A DNA stretch of 9,900 bases from an uncultured Muribaculaceae bacterium (GTDB lineage: Bacteria > Bacteroidota > Bacteroidia > Bacteroidales > Muribaculaceae), in contig CAJUBM010000109.1 of NCBI GenBank assembly GCA_910584735.1, forward strand, positions 1-9,900, given 5' to 3'. The translations under genes and the position numbers were made by a program. Positions 1-6,872 of this stretch are shown here, in pieces. Positions within the stretch are counted from its first letter, which is position 1. Each line of letters begins with the position of its first letter. A model generated the notes under the pieces. The model was not told the origin of the DNA. It saw only the letters and a list, made by a program, of their open reading frames with translations, and made no database searches.

Positions 1-22
1 CCTCTTCGGGTGGCCTGCCGTC

Positions 23-70
23 CCGGAGGTCCGGCGCCACTACCATCCGGCTACTCTGAAGTTAGCATTG
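23..70 (-). repeat. Left copy of a GC-rich inverted repeat at the window end
   Basis: Positions 23-54 are the exact reverse complement of 9869-9900 (32 of 32). After a 4-nt (left) or 5-nt (right) gap the similarity resumes: 59-70 matches the reverse complement of 9852-9863 at 11 of 12 positions. Read on the minus strand the unit runs from an AT-rich flank with TAACTT into a GC-rich block. The block can fold: CCGG at 31-34 pairs with CCGG at 23-26, and the run at 36-40 pairs with 10-14 (GTGGC/GCCAC). No reading frame is evident. Possible identities are a dispersed intergenic repeat, a small structured RNA or a MITE-like element. The sequence identity is certain; the nature is unknown. The unit may continue to base 1 and beyond. 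Confidence 0.75.
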
Positions 71-78
71 TAAAGATT

Positions 79-116
79 AGGCGGAGCGTCAAAATTTATT
101 TTTTGACGCTCCGCCT
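79..116 (-). terminator. Strong hairpin after ychF, probable terminator
   Basis: Positions 79-94 and 101-116 form a perfect 16-bp inverted repeat with a 6-nt loop. The stem has a GC-rich base (GGCGGAGCGTC) and an A/T top. It lies 40 bp beyond the ychF stop. Reading on the minus strand, the stem is followed by AATCTTTA, a weak T-rich stretch; on the plus strand it is followed by TATTAT. It could therefore work in both directions and also insulate ychF from whatever lies to the left. Hairpin certain, terminator role inferred. Confidence 0.8.
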
Positions 117-155
117 TATTATGGTATAATGCGGTGTTTGGCCGGTGGATGTGGC

Positions 156-1259
156 TCAGACGTTGAAGCGGAAATGCATTATATCGCCGTCCTGGACGAT
201 GTATTCTTTGCCCTCCACGCCGAGGCGGCCAGCCTCGCGTACGGCGGTCTCTCCTCCAAGGGTCACATAATCGTCATATTTTATTACCTCGGCACGAATG
301 AATCCCTTTTCAAAATCGGAATGTATTACCCCGGCGCACTGCGGTGCTTTCGAGCCACGGATGAAGGTCCATGCACGACATTCGTCGGAACCTGCGGTGA
401 AGAATGTCTGGAGGTTGAGGAGTGAATATGCTGCGCGTATCAGGCGCGATACGCCCGACTCCTCCAGCCCGATTTCCTGTAGGAATTCCTGACGCTCCTC
501 GTAGGTGTCGAGCTCGGCAATCTCGCTCTCGGTCTGGGCGGCAACTATCAGCAGGCCGGCTCCCTCTTCCTTTATGGCCTCGGCAACGGCTTCCACATAT
601 TTGTTCCCGTTTACGGCTGATGCATCGTCAACATTGCAAACATACAGCACCGGTTTGTTGGTGAGCAGGAACAGGTCGTGGCCTATCTTTTTCTCATCGG
701 GTGTCTCCAGTTCCACGGAGCGGGCCGGTTTCCCCTTGTCGAGAGCGTCCTTGTATTTGAGATACACTTCAAGCTGGGCCTTTGCCTGTTTGTCACCTCC
801 GGTCTGTGCCTGTTTCTGTGTCTTGGCGATACGTGCCTCGATGGTCTCCAGGTCTTTCAGTTGGAGCTCATAGTCGATGATTTCCTTGTCGCGCACGGGG
901 TCTACCGTACCGTCTACATGGGTTATGTTATCGTCATCGAAGCAGCGCAGCACATGGAGTATGGCATCTGTCTCACGGATGTTGGCAAGGAACTTGTTTC
1001 CAAGCCCTTCCCCTTTGCTGGCTCCTTTCACGAGGCCGGCTATGTCGACAATCTCAACCGTGGCGGGTACTACCGACTTGGGCTGGCACATGTCAACAAG
1101 TTTGTTGAGGCGTTCGTCGGGAACGGTTATCACTCCCACGTTCGGCTCGATTGTGCAGAACGGGAAGTTGGCCGACTGGGCCTTGGCGTTGGAGAGGCAG
1201 TTGAAAAGAGTGGATTTGCCTACGTTCGGCAAACCTACGATACCGCATTGCAAGGACAT
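156..1259 (-). CDS. ychF: Redox-regulated ATPase YchF (OLA1 family)
   Basis: This 367-aa protein is full length for the YchF/OLA1 family of Obg-related P-loop NTPases. These hydrolyse ATP rather than GTP, bind ribosomes and are linked to translation and stress responses. Visible elements: P-loop GLPNVGKST at 9-17; G3 DIAGLVKGASKGEGLGN at 72-88; a charged, probably coiled-coil segment at about 125-185; the nucleotide-specificity strand NKPVLYVCNVDD at 201-212; and a C-terminal TGS domain at about 280-365, ending HFRFNV. The specificity motif reads NVDD, where the family usually has NxxE. The ATG start is preceded by an AT-rich tract with no Shine-Dalgarno, as usual in Bacteroidota. It lies 69 bp after rnr with no recognisable promoter between, so co-transcription with rnr is likely. 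The hairpin at 79-116 follows it. Identity is very secure. Confidence 0.97.
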   Translation of the reverse strand: MSLQCGIVGLPNVGKSTLFNCLSNAKAQSANFPFCTIEPNVGVITVPDERLNKLVDMCQPKSVVPATVEIVDIAGLVKGASKGEGLGNKFLANIRETDAILHVLRCFDDDNITHVDGTVDPVRDKEIIDYELQLKDLETIEARIAKTQKQAQTGGDKQAKAQLEVYLKYKDALDKGKPARSVELETPDEKKIGHDLFLLTNKPVLYVCNVDDASAVNGNKYVEAVAEAIKEEGAGLLIVAAQTESEIAELDTYEERQEFLQEIGLEESGVSRLIRAAYSLLNLQTFFTAGSDECRAWTFIRGSKAPQCAGVIHSDFEKGFIRAEVIKYDDYVTLGGETAVREAGRLGVEGKEYIVQDGDIMHFRFNV

Positions 1260-1328
1260 ATAGGTATGTGTATGTGATTGGTTCTACGTTGGTGTTAATT
1301 TGTTTTTGCCGGGAAATCAGCCGTGGGG

Positions 1329-3713
1329 CTATTTGCGCCGGGCGCGTTTCTCGGTGCGCGGTTTCTGCTTCGACTTTGATTTTGCAGCGGCCTCTGCACG
1401 CCGGGTTCTACGGGCCTCTTTCTCTGCCTTTGATTTCGGTGCGCCTTTTTGCGAGGTCGATCTCCGTTTGGAAGAGTTGCGCGACCGGCTGTCGCGGGCG
1501 GCTTTCTTCGTGGCGGTGTTTGCCAACGCCTGGGCCACGGTTACAGTCGCACCGAGGTCATCCTCTCCCGAGCGGCGTATGCGGGGCTCGACCAATAGGA
1601 AGTCAAGCTGTTTGCGCTCCAAGTTTGCGTTGGCCACACGTACGCGCACCTTGTCGCCGAGCCGGTAGACGTTTCCGCGCCGGCGGCCGCGTATGCAGTG
1701 GGTCTTCTCATCGAAGTCGTAGTAGTCGTCGGCCAGGTCGCGCATCGGCACAAGTCCTTCGCATTTGTTCTCGTCAAGCTCTACGTAGATGCCCCATTCG
1801 GTGACGCCGGAAATCATGCCGTCGAATTCCTCAGATATATGGTCGGCCATATATTCCACTTGTTTGTATTTGATTGAAGCCCGTTCGGCATTGGCGGCGA
1901 GTTGTTCCATGTCGGAAGAGTGCTTGCACTCCTCTTCGAGCTTCTTGAGGTCGACCGAGCGTCCACCCTTCATGTAACGCTCCAACAGCCTGTGCACCAT
2001 CATGTCGGGATAACGGCGGATGGGAGAGGTGAAGTGGGTGTAGTAGTCGAACCCGAGGCCGTAGTGGCCGATGTTGTCGGTGGTGTAGATGGCTTTCGCC
2101 ATGGTGCGTATGGCAAGCACGGAGAGGTAGTTTTCCTCTCCTTTCCCCTTTATGTCCTGCAACATCTTGTTGATGGAGCGGTTTACCGCCGAGGGGGTGC
2201 CTGACGACTTTATCTTATAGCCGAAAGCTGCCGCTATATTGGCAAGGTCCTGGAGGCGCGAGGCATCGGGCATGTCGTGTACGCGGTAGACGAACGCTTT
2301 TGCTTTCTTTCTTCCTTCAGGTTTTCCTATTGCCTTGGCCACGGTCTTGTTGGCCAGCAGCATGAATTCTTCGATAAGTTTGTTGGCATCTTTCGACTCT
2401 TTGAAGTAGACGCCCACGGGGTGGCCGGTCTCATCAATATCGAACCTCACTTCCTCGCGGTCGAAGTCTACAGAGCCGTTCTCGAAGCGCTTTGCTCGGA
2501 GTTGTTTTGCCAGACGGTCGAGTGTCAGAATCTCTTCGGAGAGTTCGCCGCTGCCGGTTTCGATAATCTCCTGTGCCTCCTCATAGGCGAAGCGGCGGTC
2601 GGATTCGATTACCGTGCGGGCTATTCGCGATGCCTTTACCTCGGCGTTGTCATCAAGTTCGAAGATACAGGAGAAGGCAAGCTTCTCCTCGTTGGGACGC
2701 AGGGAGCATATGCCGTTGCAAAGGTGTTCGGGCAGCATCGGCACCACGCGGTCTACCAGATACACCGATGTGGCGCGCTCGCGGGCCTCTTTGTCGATGA
2801 TGGAGCCGGGGGTGACGTAATGTGTCACATCGGCGATATGTACCCCCACCTCCCAGTTGCCGTTAGGGAGGCGGCGTATGGAGAGGGCGTCATCGAAGTC
2901 TTTGGCGTCCTTGGGGTCGATGGTGAATGTGGTTACCTCTCTGAAGTCCTCGCGAAGAGCCACCTCTTCGGGGGTGATGCCGGCCTGGATTTTGTCGGCG
3001 GCTTTCTCTACGTTCTGCGGATATTTGTACGGGAGGCCGAACTCTGCCAGGATTGCGTGGATTTCGGCGTTGTTCTCCCCGCTTTTGCCGAGTATGTCAA
3101 GCACCTCTCCGCGAGGGTTCTTGGAGTCCTCGGGCCATTCGGTGATGCGCACCACTGCTTTGTCGCCGGTGGCACCCCCTTTGAGCTTGTTCTTGGGGAT
3201 GAATATGTCGAAGCCGAGAAATTTCGAGTCGGTTTTCAGGAAGGAGACGGTTTTGTCTACCTCCAGTGTGCCGATAAATGTCTGTGGCTTCCGTTCGATG
3301 ATTTCCACCACCTCGGCCTCCGGCTCTTTGCCATGACGCCGTGCGGCTACGTTGACCTTTACCCGGTCGCCGTTAAGGGCATGCATGGAGTTGCGTTCGG
3401 CAACGAATATGGCCTCGCTGTCCTCATCGGTGATTACCGAGTTCTTGCCGTTGGAGCGGCGCACGAATGTGCCTGAGGTGAAATTCGTGCGCTGCGGTGC
3501 CTTGAAGGCGCCGGGCGCTATCTCGATGAGGTCGCCATCGAAAGCCATTTCGGCCAACATCATGGCCACCTGTTTCTGGCGGGCGCCTCCGTCTATACCC
3601 AGGGCATGGGATACCTGCCTGTAGTTGAACGAATTGTTTTTCTGCTGTGATATATATTCTTCAAGCCGCTTCCTAAGGAAGGCTGCTGATGTAGGTGATG
3701 CTGGACGAGCCAC
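1329..3713 (-). CDS. rnr: Ribonuclease R, 3'-5' exoribonuclease
   Basis: RNase R degrades RNA processively from the 3' end, including structured RNA, and acts in mRNA decay and RNA quality control. The 794-aa product shows the full RNase II/R order: an N-terminal helix-turn-helix-like region (about 10-75), two cold-shock/OB domains (about 82-215), the RNB catalytic domain (about 250-585) and an S1 domain (about 628-708). The RNB motif DPKDAKDFDDALS at 266-278 supplies the acidic metal ligands (D266, D272, D274, D275 by alignment with E. coli). HFTSPIRRYPD at 560-570 is also typical. A strongly basic, low-complexity Lys/Arg tail fills about 734-794. The start is GTG: the in-frame stop TAA lies eight codons upstream, no ATG intervenes, and the next Met would remove the HTH region. 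It lies 93 bp after gyrB with no clear promoter or terminator between. Confidence 0.97.
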   Translation of the reverse strand: MARPASPTSAAFLRKRLEEYISQQKNNSFNYRQVSHALGIDGGARQKQVAMMLAEMAFDGDLIEIAPGAFKAPQRTNFTSGTFVRRSNGKNSVITDEDSEAIFVAERNSMHALNGDRVKVNVAARRHGKEPEAEVVEIIERKPQTFIGTLEVDKTVSFLKTDSKFLGFDIFIPKNKLKGGATGDKAVVRITEWPEDSKNPRGEVLDILGKSGENNAEIHAILAEFGLPYKYPQNVEKAADKIQAGITPEEVALREDFREVTTFTIDPKDAKDFDDALSIRRLPNGNWEVGVHIADVTHYVTPGSIIDKEARERATSVYLVDRVVPMLPEHLCNGICSLRPNEEKLAFSCIFELDDNAEVKASRIARTVIESDRRFAYEEAQEIIETGSGELSEEILTLDRLAKQLRAKRFENGSVDFDREEVRFDIDETGHPVGVYFKESKDANKLIEEFMLLANKTVAKAIGKPEGRKKAKAFVYRVHDMPDASRLQDLANIAAAFGYKIKSSGTPSAVNRSINKMLQDIKGKGEENYLSVLAIRTMAKAIYTTDNIGHYGLGFDYYTHFTSPIRRYPDMMVHRLLERYMKGGRSVDLKKLEEECKHSSDMEQLAANAERASIKYKQVEYMADHISEEFDGMISGVTEWGIYVELDENKCEGLVPMRDLADDYYDFDEKTHCIRGRRRGNVYRLGDKVRVRVANANLERKQLDFLLVEPRIRRSGEDDLGATVTVAQALANTATKKAARDSRSRNSSKRRSTSQKGAPKSKAEKEARRTRRAEAAAKSKSKQKPRTEKRARRK

Positions 3714-3806
3714 GTGATGTTCTGTTTAGGTGGTTAGTTGTCGGGGCGTTACGGCGCCTCTTTAAGTTGATAACGTCTGGGAATCGCGGTTTGTTAGAGG
3801 CTCGGG

Positions 3807-5765
3807 TCAGGCATCGATGTTGGCGTAGTTGGCATTGGCTTCGATGAAGTCGCGGCGCGGGGCTACGTCTTCCCCCATAAGCATGGAGAATATGCGGTCG
3901 GCCTCGGCGGCATCTGAAATCTGTACCTGCTTCAGAAGGCGGTGCTCGGGCGACATGGTGGTGTCGCGCAATTCTGTGTCGCTCATCTCGCCGAGACCTT
4001 TGTAACGCTGTACTTTGGTCTGCGGGCCGTATTTGTCAACGAAAGCCTGGCGCTGCTGGTCGGTCCAGCAATATTCCTCTACTTTGCCTCGCGAACATTT
4101 GTACAGCGGCGGTGTGGCAAGGTAGAGGTAGCCCTGTTCTATTATGGGGCGCATGCGGCGGAAGAAGAGGGTCATCAGCAGGGTGGCGATATGAGAGCCG
4201 TCGACATCGGCATCGGTCATGATTATCACCTTGTGGTATGCCAGCTTTGACAGGTTGGCCTCCTTGGGGTCGTTCTCTGTGCCGATGGAGACACGCAGGG
4301 CGCGGAATATGTTGGTTATCTGCTCTGAGTCGAATACCTTGTGGTCCATGGCTTTTTCCACGTTCAGCACTTTTCCTCGCAGAGGGAGGATGGCCTGGAA
4401 GCGGCGGTCGCGTCCGGATTTGGCTGTTCCGCCTGCGGAGTCTCCCTCGACAAGGAATATCTCACATTCTTCGGCGGTGCGGCTCGAACAGTCGGCGAGT
4501 TTGCCGGGGAGGCCTCCGCCGCAGAGGGGCGACTTGCGCTGCACCTTTACGCGGGCGTTGTAGGCGGCCTGTCGGGCCTGGGCGGCCAGGACTACCTTTT
4601 CAACTATGGTCTTAGCTTCCTTCGGATGTTCCTCCAGGTAGTTGCGAAGTGCCTCGGCCACAGCCTGTTGTACGGCGCCGATTACTTCCGAGTTGCCCAG
4701 CTTGGTCTTTGTCTGACCCTCGAACTGCGGTTCCATCACTTTGACGGATACCACGGCAGTAAGCCCCTCGCGGAAGTCATCGCTGGCGATTTCTACCTTT
4801 GCTTTTTCAAGGAGTTTGTTGTCCTCGGCATATTTCTTGAGGGTCTGGGTGAGCCCTCGGCGGAAGCCTGTGAGGTGGGTTCCCCCTTCGATGGTGTTGA
4901 TGTTGTTTACGAAGGAGTAGACGTTTTCATTGAAAGTGGTGTTGTAGGTCAGGGCCACTTCCACGGGTATTCCCTGACGTTCGGTGTCAAGGTGTATTAC
5001 ATCGGAAATCAGGGGTTCCTTGTTCGAGTCGATATACTGCACGAACTCTTCAAGCCCTGTCTTTGAGTAGAATACCTCGGAACGAGGGTTGCCGTTCTCA
5101 TCAAGCGAGCGGCGGTCTGTCAGTGTCAGGGTTATGCCGGCGTTCAGAAAGGCCAGGTCGCGCAGACGGTTGGCCAGCGTGTCGTAGTCGTAGACTGTCA
5201 CTGTGAAGATGGAGTCATCGGGACGGAATGTGACGGAGGTGCCGTGGTCGTCGGTCTCGCCGATTACCTGAAGTTCGCTGGTGGGTTTGCCGCACGAGTA
5301 TTCTTGCATGAATATCTTACCCTGGCGGCGCACTTCGGCACGCAGGTATGTGGAGAGGGCGTTCACGCAGCTTACGCCTACTCCATGAAGGCCGCCCGAG
5401 ACTTTGTAGGAGCCTTTGTCGAACTTGCCGCCGGCGTGAAGCACGGTGAGTACTACTTCCAGGGCGCTCTTATGTTCTTTCTCATGCATGTCGACGGGGA
5501 TGCCGCGTCCGTTGTCGACAACGGTTATCGAGTTGTCCTCGTTTATCGAGACTTCGATATGGGTACAGAATCCGGCCAGGGCTTCGTCGATGGAGTTGTC
5601 GACCACCTCGTACACGAGATGGTGCAGCCCTTTGGCGCTGATGTCGCCGATGTACATTGCCGGGCGCTTTCTTACGGCCTCGAGGCCTTCGAGCACCTGG
5701 ATGTTGCTGGCTGAATATTCTTCTTCGTTCCTGAGTTCGTCGTAATCTATGTTGTTATCTGCCAT
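3807..5765 (-). CDS. gyrB: DNA gyrase subunit B
   Basis: GyrB is the ATPase and TOPRIM subunit of gyrase (GyrA2B2), which introduces negative supercoils. The 652-aa product shows the GHKL ATPase site: E53 (catalytic base), N57, D84 in DNGRGIP (84-90), and GGLHGVGVS at 124-132. The ATP-sensing lysine lies in QTKTKLGNSEV (351-361). The TOPRIM domain has EGDSAGGTAKSGRD at 440-453, PLRGKVLN at 461-468 and DADVDGSH at 518-525, with E440, D518 and D520 as metal ligands. QRYKGLGEM at 586-594 and the C-terminal GEDVAPRRDFIE are family signatures. It lacks the roughly 150-residue insert of E. coli GyrB, as most bacteria do. GyrB is preferred over ParE on the overall sequence and the C-terminal NYANIDA ending typical of Bacteroidales GyrB. 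The ATG has no Shine-Dalgarno. A consensus promoter lies about 90 bp upstream. Confidence 0.96.
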   Translation of the reverse strand: MADNNIDYDELRNEEEYSASNIQVLEGLEAVRKRPAMYIGDISAKGLHHLVYEVVDNSIDEALAGFCTHIEVSINEDNSITVVDNGRGIPVDMHEKEHKSALEVVLTVLHAGGKFDKGSYKVSGGLHGVGVSCVNALSTYLRAEVRRQGKIFMQEYSCGKPTSELQVIGETDDHGTSVTFRPDDSIFTVTVYDYDTLANRLRDLAFLNAGITLTLTDRRSLDENGNPRSEVFYSKTGLEEFVQYIDSNKEPLISDVIHLDTERQGIPVEVALTYNTTFNENVYSFVNNINTIEGGTHLTGFRRGLTQTLKKYAEDNKLLEKAKVEIASDDFREGLTAVVSVKVMEPQFEGQTKTKLGNSEVIGAVQQAVAEALRNYLEEHPKEAKTIVEKVVLAAQARQAAYNARVKVQRKSPLCGGGLPGKLADCSSRTAEECEIFLVEGDSAGGTAKSGRDRRFQAILPLRGKVLNVEKAMDHKVFDSEQITNIFRALRVSIGTENDPKEANLSKLAYHKVIIMTDADVDGSHIATLLMTLFFRRMRPIIEQGYLYLATPPLYKCSRGKVEEYCWTDQQRQAFVDKYGPQTKVQRYKGLGEMSDTELRDTTMSPEHRLLKQVQISDAAEADRIFSMLMGEDVAPRRDFIEANANYANIDA

Positions 5766-5853
5766 AATTTGATGTAGTCAATTGTAAATCAATGCGTCAT
5801 GACTTGATGGCGCAGCGTTGCAGGATTGCCGTCGCGGCTCGCCTAAAACGTTA

Positions 5854-5885
5854 CAAAGTTAGCGAAAAAACGCGATATACCCAAA
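5854..5885 (-). promoter_or_regulatory. Bacteroidetes-type promoter for gyrB
   Basis: On the minus strand, TTTG (5885-5882) is followed after exactly 20 bp by TAACTTTG (5861-5854). This matches the Bacteroidetes primary sigma consensus TTTG / TAnnTTTG at every fixed position. Transcription would start a few bases below 5854, giving a 5' leader of about 80 nt before the gyrB ATG at 5765. It would allow gyrB, and probably rnr and ychF, to be transcribed independently of argR. Confidence 0.8.
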
Positions 5886-5908
5886 TTTACGACAGTCAAA
5901 AAATGTTC

Positions 5909-5927
5909 AAAAAAAACGGGGGGGCCG
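5909..5927 (-). terminator. Possible weak terminator after argR
   Basis: Reading the minus strand, 12 bp after the argR stop there is a C7 run within CGGCCCCCCCG (5927-5917), followed directly by eight T (5916-5909). The possible stem is only 3 bp, so the hairpin is weak, but the GC block followed by a T tract sits between argR and the gyrB promoter, where a terminator would be expected. The G7 and A8 homopolymers are also sites where sequencing length errors are likely. Confidence 0.3.
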
Positions 5928-5938
5928 ATGGGTGGAAA

Positions 5939-6475
5939 TCATTCGTCTCCCATCGTTGTGTCTATCTCGGAGGCCTGAAAGATAGCTCTGGCGGCATCCA
6001 TGATGGCCGCCGGGAGCAAGGTTGCGAGCAGGTCGAACACTTCGTGGCTGGGAGTGCCCTCCCGGACGGCGGCAAACACAGTGTCGGCCCCCGGGATTGT
6101 GCCGAGAATCATTGGTGATTGGAGCATGTCGATTTCGTAGGCAAGCCCGGAGGCGTAGCCGTTACGGGTCTTTATTACGAGCAGGTTGCCTGTTATGGTT
6201 ACGGATAGTACGGCCGAGTGGGTTGAGGAATGGCGTGCATGGGAGCGGCCGGATTGTCCTCGGCCCGGCAAGGACTGTCCCACGATGTAGCGGCAAACGC
6301 CGTTCTCATCCGGGGCTTTCTGTGCCTTTATCAATTTTAGGTCGCGGGAAAGGGTGGCCTGGGTGATTATGTAGCCACGTATGGCAAGCTGCTTCGAGAG
6401 TTCTTCCTGGGAGCGGATTGTCTGGTGTGAGATGATGTCGATTATTTCTGGCAGGCGGGTTTTTCGTATTTTCAT
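5939..6475 (-). CDS. argR: ArgR-family arginine-responsive transcriptional regulator
   Basis: ArgR binds paired ARG boxes as a hexamer and uses arginine as corepressor to control arginine synthesis and breakdown. In this 178-aa product the N-terminal winged helix covers about 1-66, with the family motif TQATLSRDLKLIK at 38-50. The C-terminal oligomerisation and arginine-binding domain covers about 87-155 and contains MILGTIPGADTVFAAVREG (122-140). The corresponding E. coli segment reads GTIAGDDTIF; the first of the two Asp residues that contact arginine is Ala130 here, while Asp131 remains. The linker at about 67-87 is long and Gly/Ser/His/Arg-rich, and about 20 extra residues follow the core, so the protein is longer than the usual 150-160 aa. 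The ATG is the first possible start after the in-frame stop at 6524-6526. The gene stands alone, with no arginine biosynthesis gene in the window, and a putative ArgR operator lies upstream. Family is secure; response to arginine is not. Confidence 0.88.
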   Translation of the reverse strand: MKIRKTRLPEIIDIISHQTIRSQEELSKQLAIRGYIITQATLSRDLKLIKAQKAPDENGVCRYIVGQSLPGRGQSGRSHARHSSTHSAVLSVTITGNLLVIKTRNGYASGLAYEIDMLQSPMILGTIPGADTVFAAVREGTPSHEVFDLLATLLPAAIMDAARAIFQASEIDTTMGDE

Positions 6476-6741
6476 GACGGTGGTGTTGCGAGGGTGGATA
6501 TTTCCCGATATGAAAAACGGGTATTAGTTTTTTGTTGTAATAACTATCAGTCGGAGACTGGCAGTTATGCAGTGGAGTAGGTGAGAATCTTTCTCCGATA
6601 ATGTGGGGTGGATTGAGTGTTGGGTTATCCCCTATGCAACGGAAATGAACCCGTCTCAAAGGGGGATGATTACGAAAGCGAAATTATTTAAAAATTTTGA
6701 ATATTCCTAATATTTTTGCAAATAAATGGAAAATTTTTGAG
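6476..6741 (-). other. Long non-coding leader/promoter region of argR
   Basis: The argR-waaA gap (6476-6851) has no credible gene. From the argR side, 6476-6660 is of ordinary composition with several dyads on the minus strand. The best is 6541-6567, where TAACT/AGTTA enclose CAGTC/GACTG, with a 2-nt internal mismatch and a GGA loop. Weaker ones are CCCG/CGGG (6504-6521) and GGGTT/AACCC (6622-6652). No T tract follows the main stem, so it does not look like an ordinary terminator. The stretch 6670-6740 is very AT-rich and probably holds the promoter, but I found no full TTTG/TAnnTTTG match; GTAATTTCG-like sequences are the nearest. Extra TATGCA hexamers occur at 6566-6571 and 6633-6638. A riboswitch or attenuator is possible, but I recognise none. 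Confidence 0.5.
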
Positions 6742-6794
6742 TTTATGCAGATTTTATGCAGTATTATTGCATATTTATGCATTTGTGTATGCAG
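6742..6794 (-). promoter_or_regulatory. Putative ArgR operator (cluster of TATGCA half-sites)
   Basis: TATGCA occurs at 6744-6749, 6755-6760, 6776-6781 and 6788-6793, with its inverse TGCATA at 6768-6773. The start-to-start steps are 11, 21 and 12 bp, close to whole helical turns. TGCATA-TT-TATGCA at 6768-6781 is a perfect palindrome. The 18 bp at 6766-6783 fit the E. coli ARG box WNTGAATWWWWATTCANW except for one symmetrical change in each arm (TGCAT for TGAAT). The cluster lies in the gap upstream of argR, about 270 bp from its start and just upstream of the AT-rich presumed promoter. Autoregulation by ArgR is the natural inference. The repeats are seen directly; the binding protein is inferred. 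Confidence 0.6.
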
Positions 6795-6840
6795 ATGTCT
6801 CTCCTTGTAGGCATGGCAGTGGAGGTGGCAATGCGGTTGC

Positions 6841-6872
6841 GCCGGACCTCTTTATTTGCTGAAGAGGTCGGC
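6841..6872 (-). terminator. Hairpin across the waaA stop codon
   Basis: On the minus strand GCCGACCTCTT (6872-6862) pairs with AAGAGGTCCGGC (6852-6841). This gives 11 base pairs with one bulged C and a 9-nt loop (6861-6853). The upstream arm encodes the last residues of WaaA and the loop holds most of the TAA stop. A second small stem, GCAA/TTGC, follows at about 6829-6840. There is no T tract, so it may be a Rho-dependent stop, an mRNA 3'-end stabiliser or an inefficient terminator of the gltX-waaA transcript. The pairing is visible; the role is inferred. Confidence 0.45.

Noticed and set aside
121..135. TATGGTATAAT as a sigma70-type -10 promoter on the plus strand
   Set aside because: Bacteroidota do not use the E. 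coli -10 consensus, no gene follows on the plus strand, and the sequence is a short AT-rich stretch beside a terminator.
2277..3476. A 399-codon open frame on the plus strand opposite rnr
   Set aside because: It lies wholly inside the well-supported rnr gene. Its product resembles no domain I know, and long antisense frames are expected opposite GC-rich coding DNA.
3714..3806. The gyrB-rnr gap as a site for a separate rnr promoter or terminator
   Set aside because: I found no TTTG/TAnnTTTG pair and no hairpin followed by a T tract. The only dyad is a loose 6-bp GCCTCT/AGAGGC pair (3756-3761, 3796-3801).
4341..5066. A 241-codon plus-strand frame opposite gyrB
   Set aside because: It is a shadow of the gyrB codons with no independent start signals or recognisable motif.
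6306..6659. A 117-codon minus-strand frame upstream of and overlapping argR
   Set aside because: It overlaps argR by about 170 bases in another frame, its product is Pro/His/Asn-rich with no domain, and it runs through the leader stem-loops. I treat it as chance.
6742..6794. The repeated TATGCA units as a CRISPR array or iterons of a replication origin
   Set aside because: The units are only 6-9 bp with short variable spacers, and no cas or rep gene or DnaA-box cluster is nearby. An operator explains them better.
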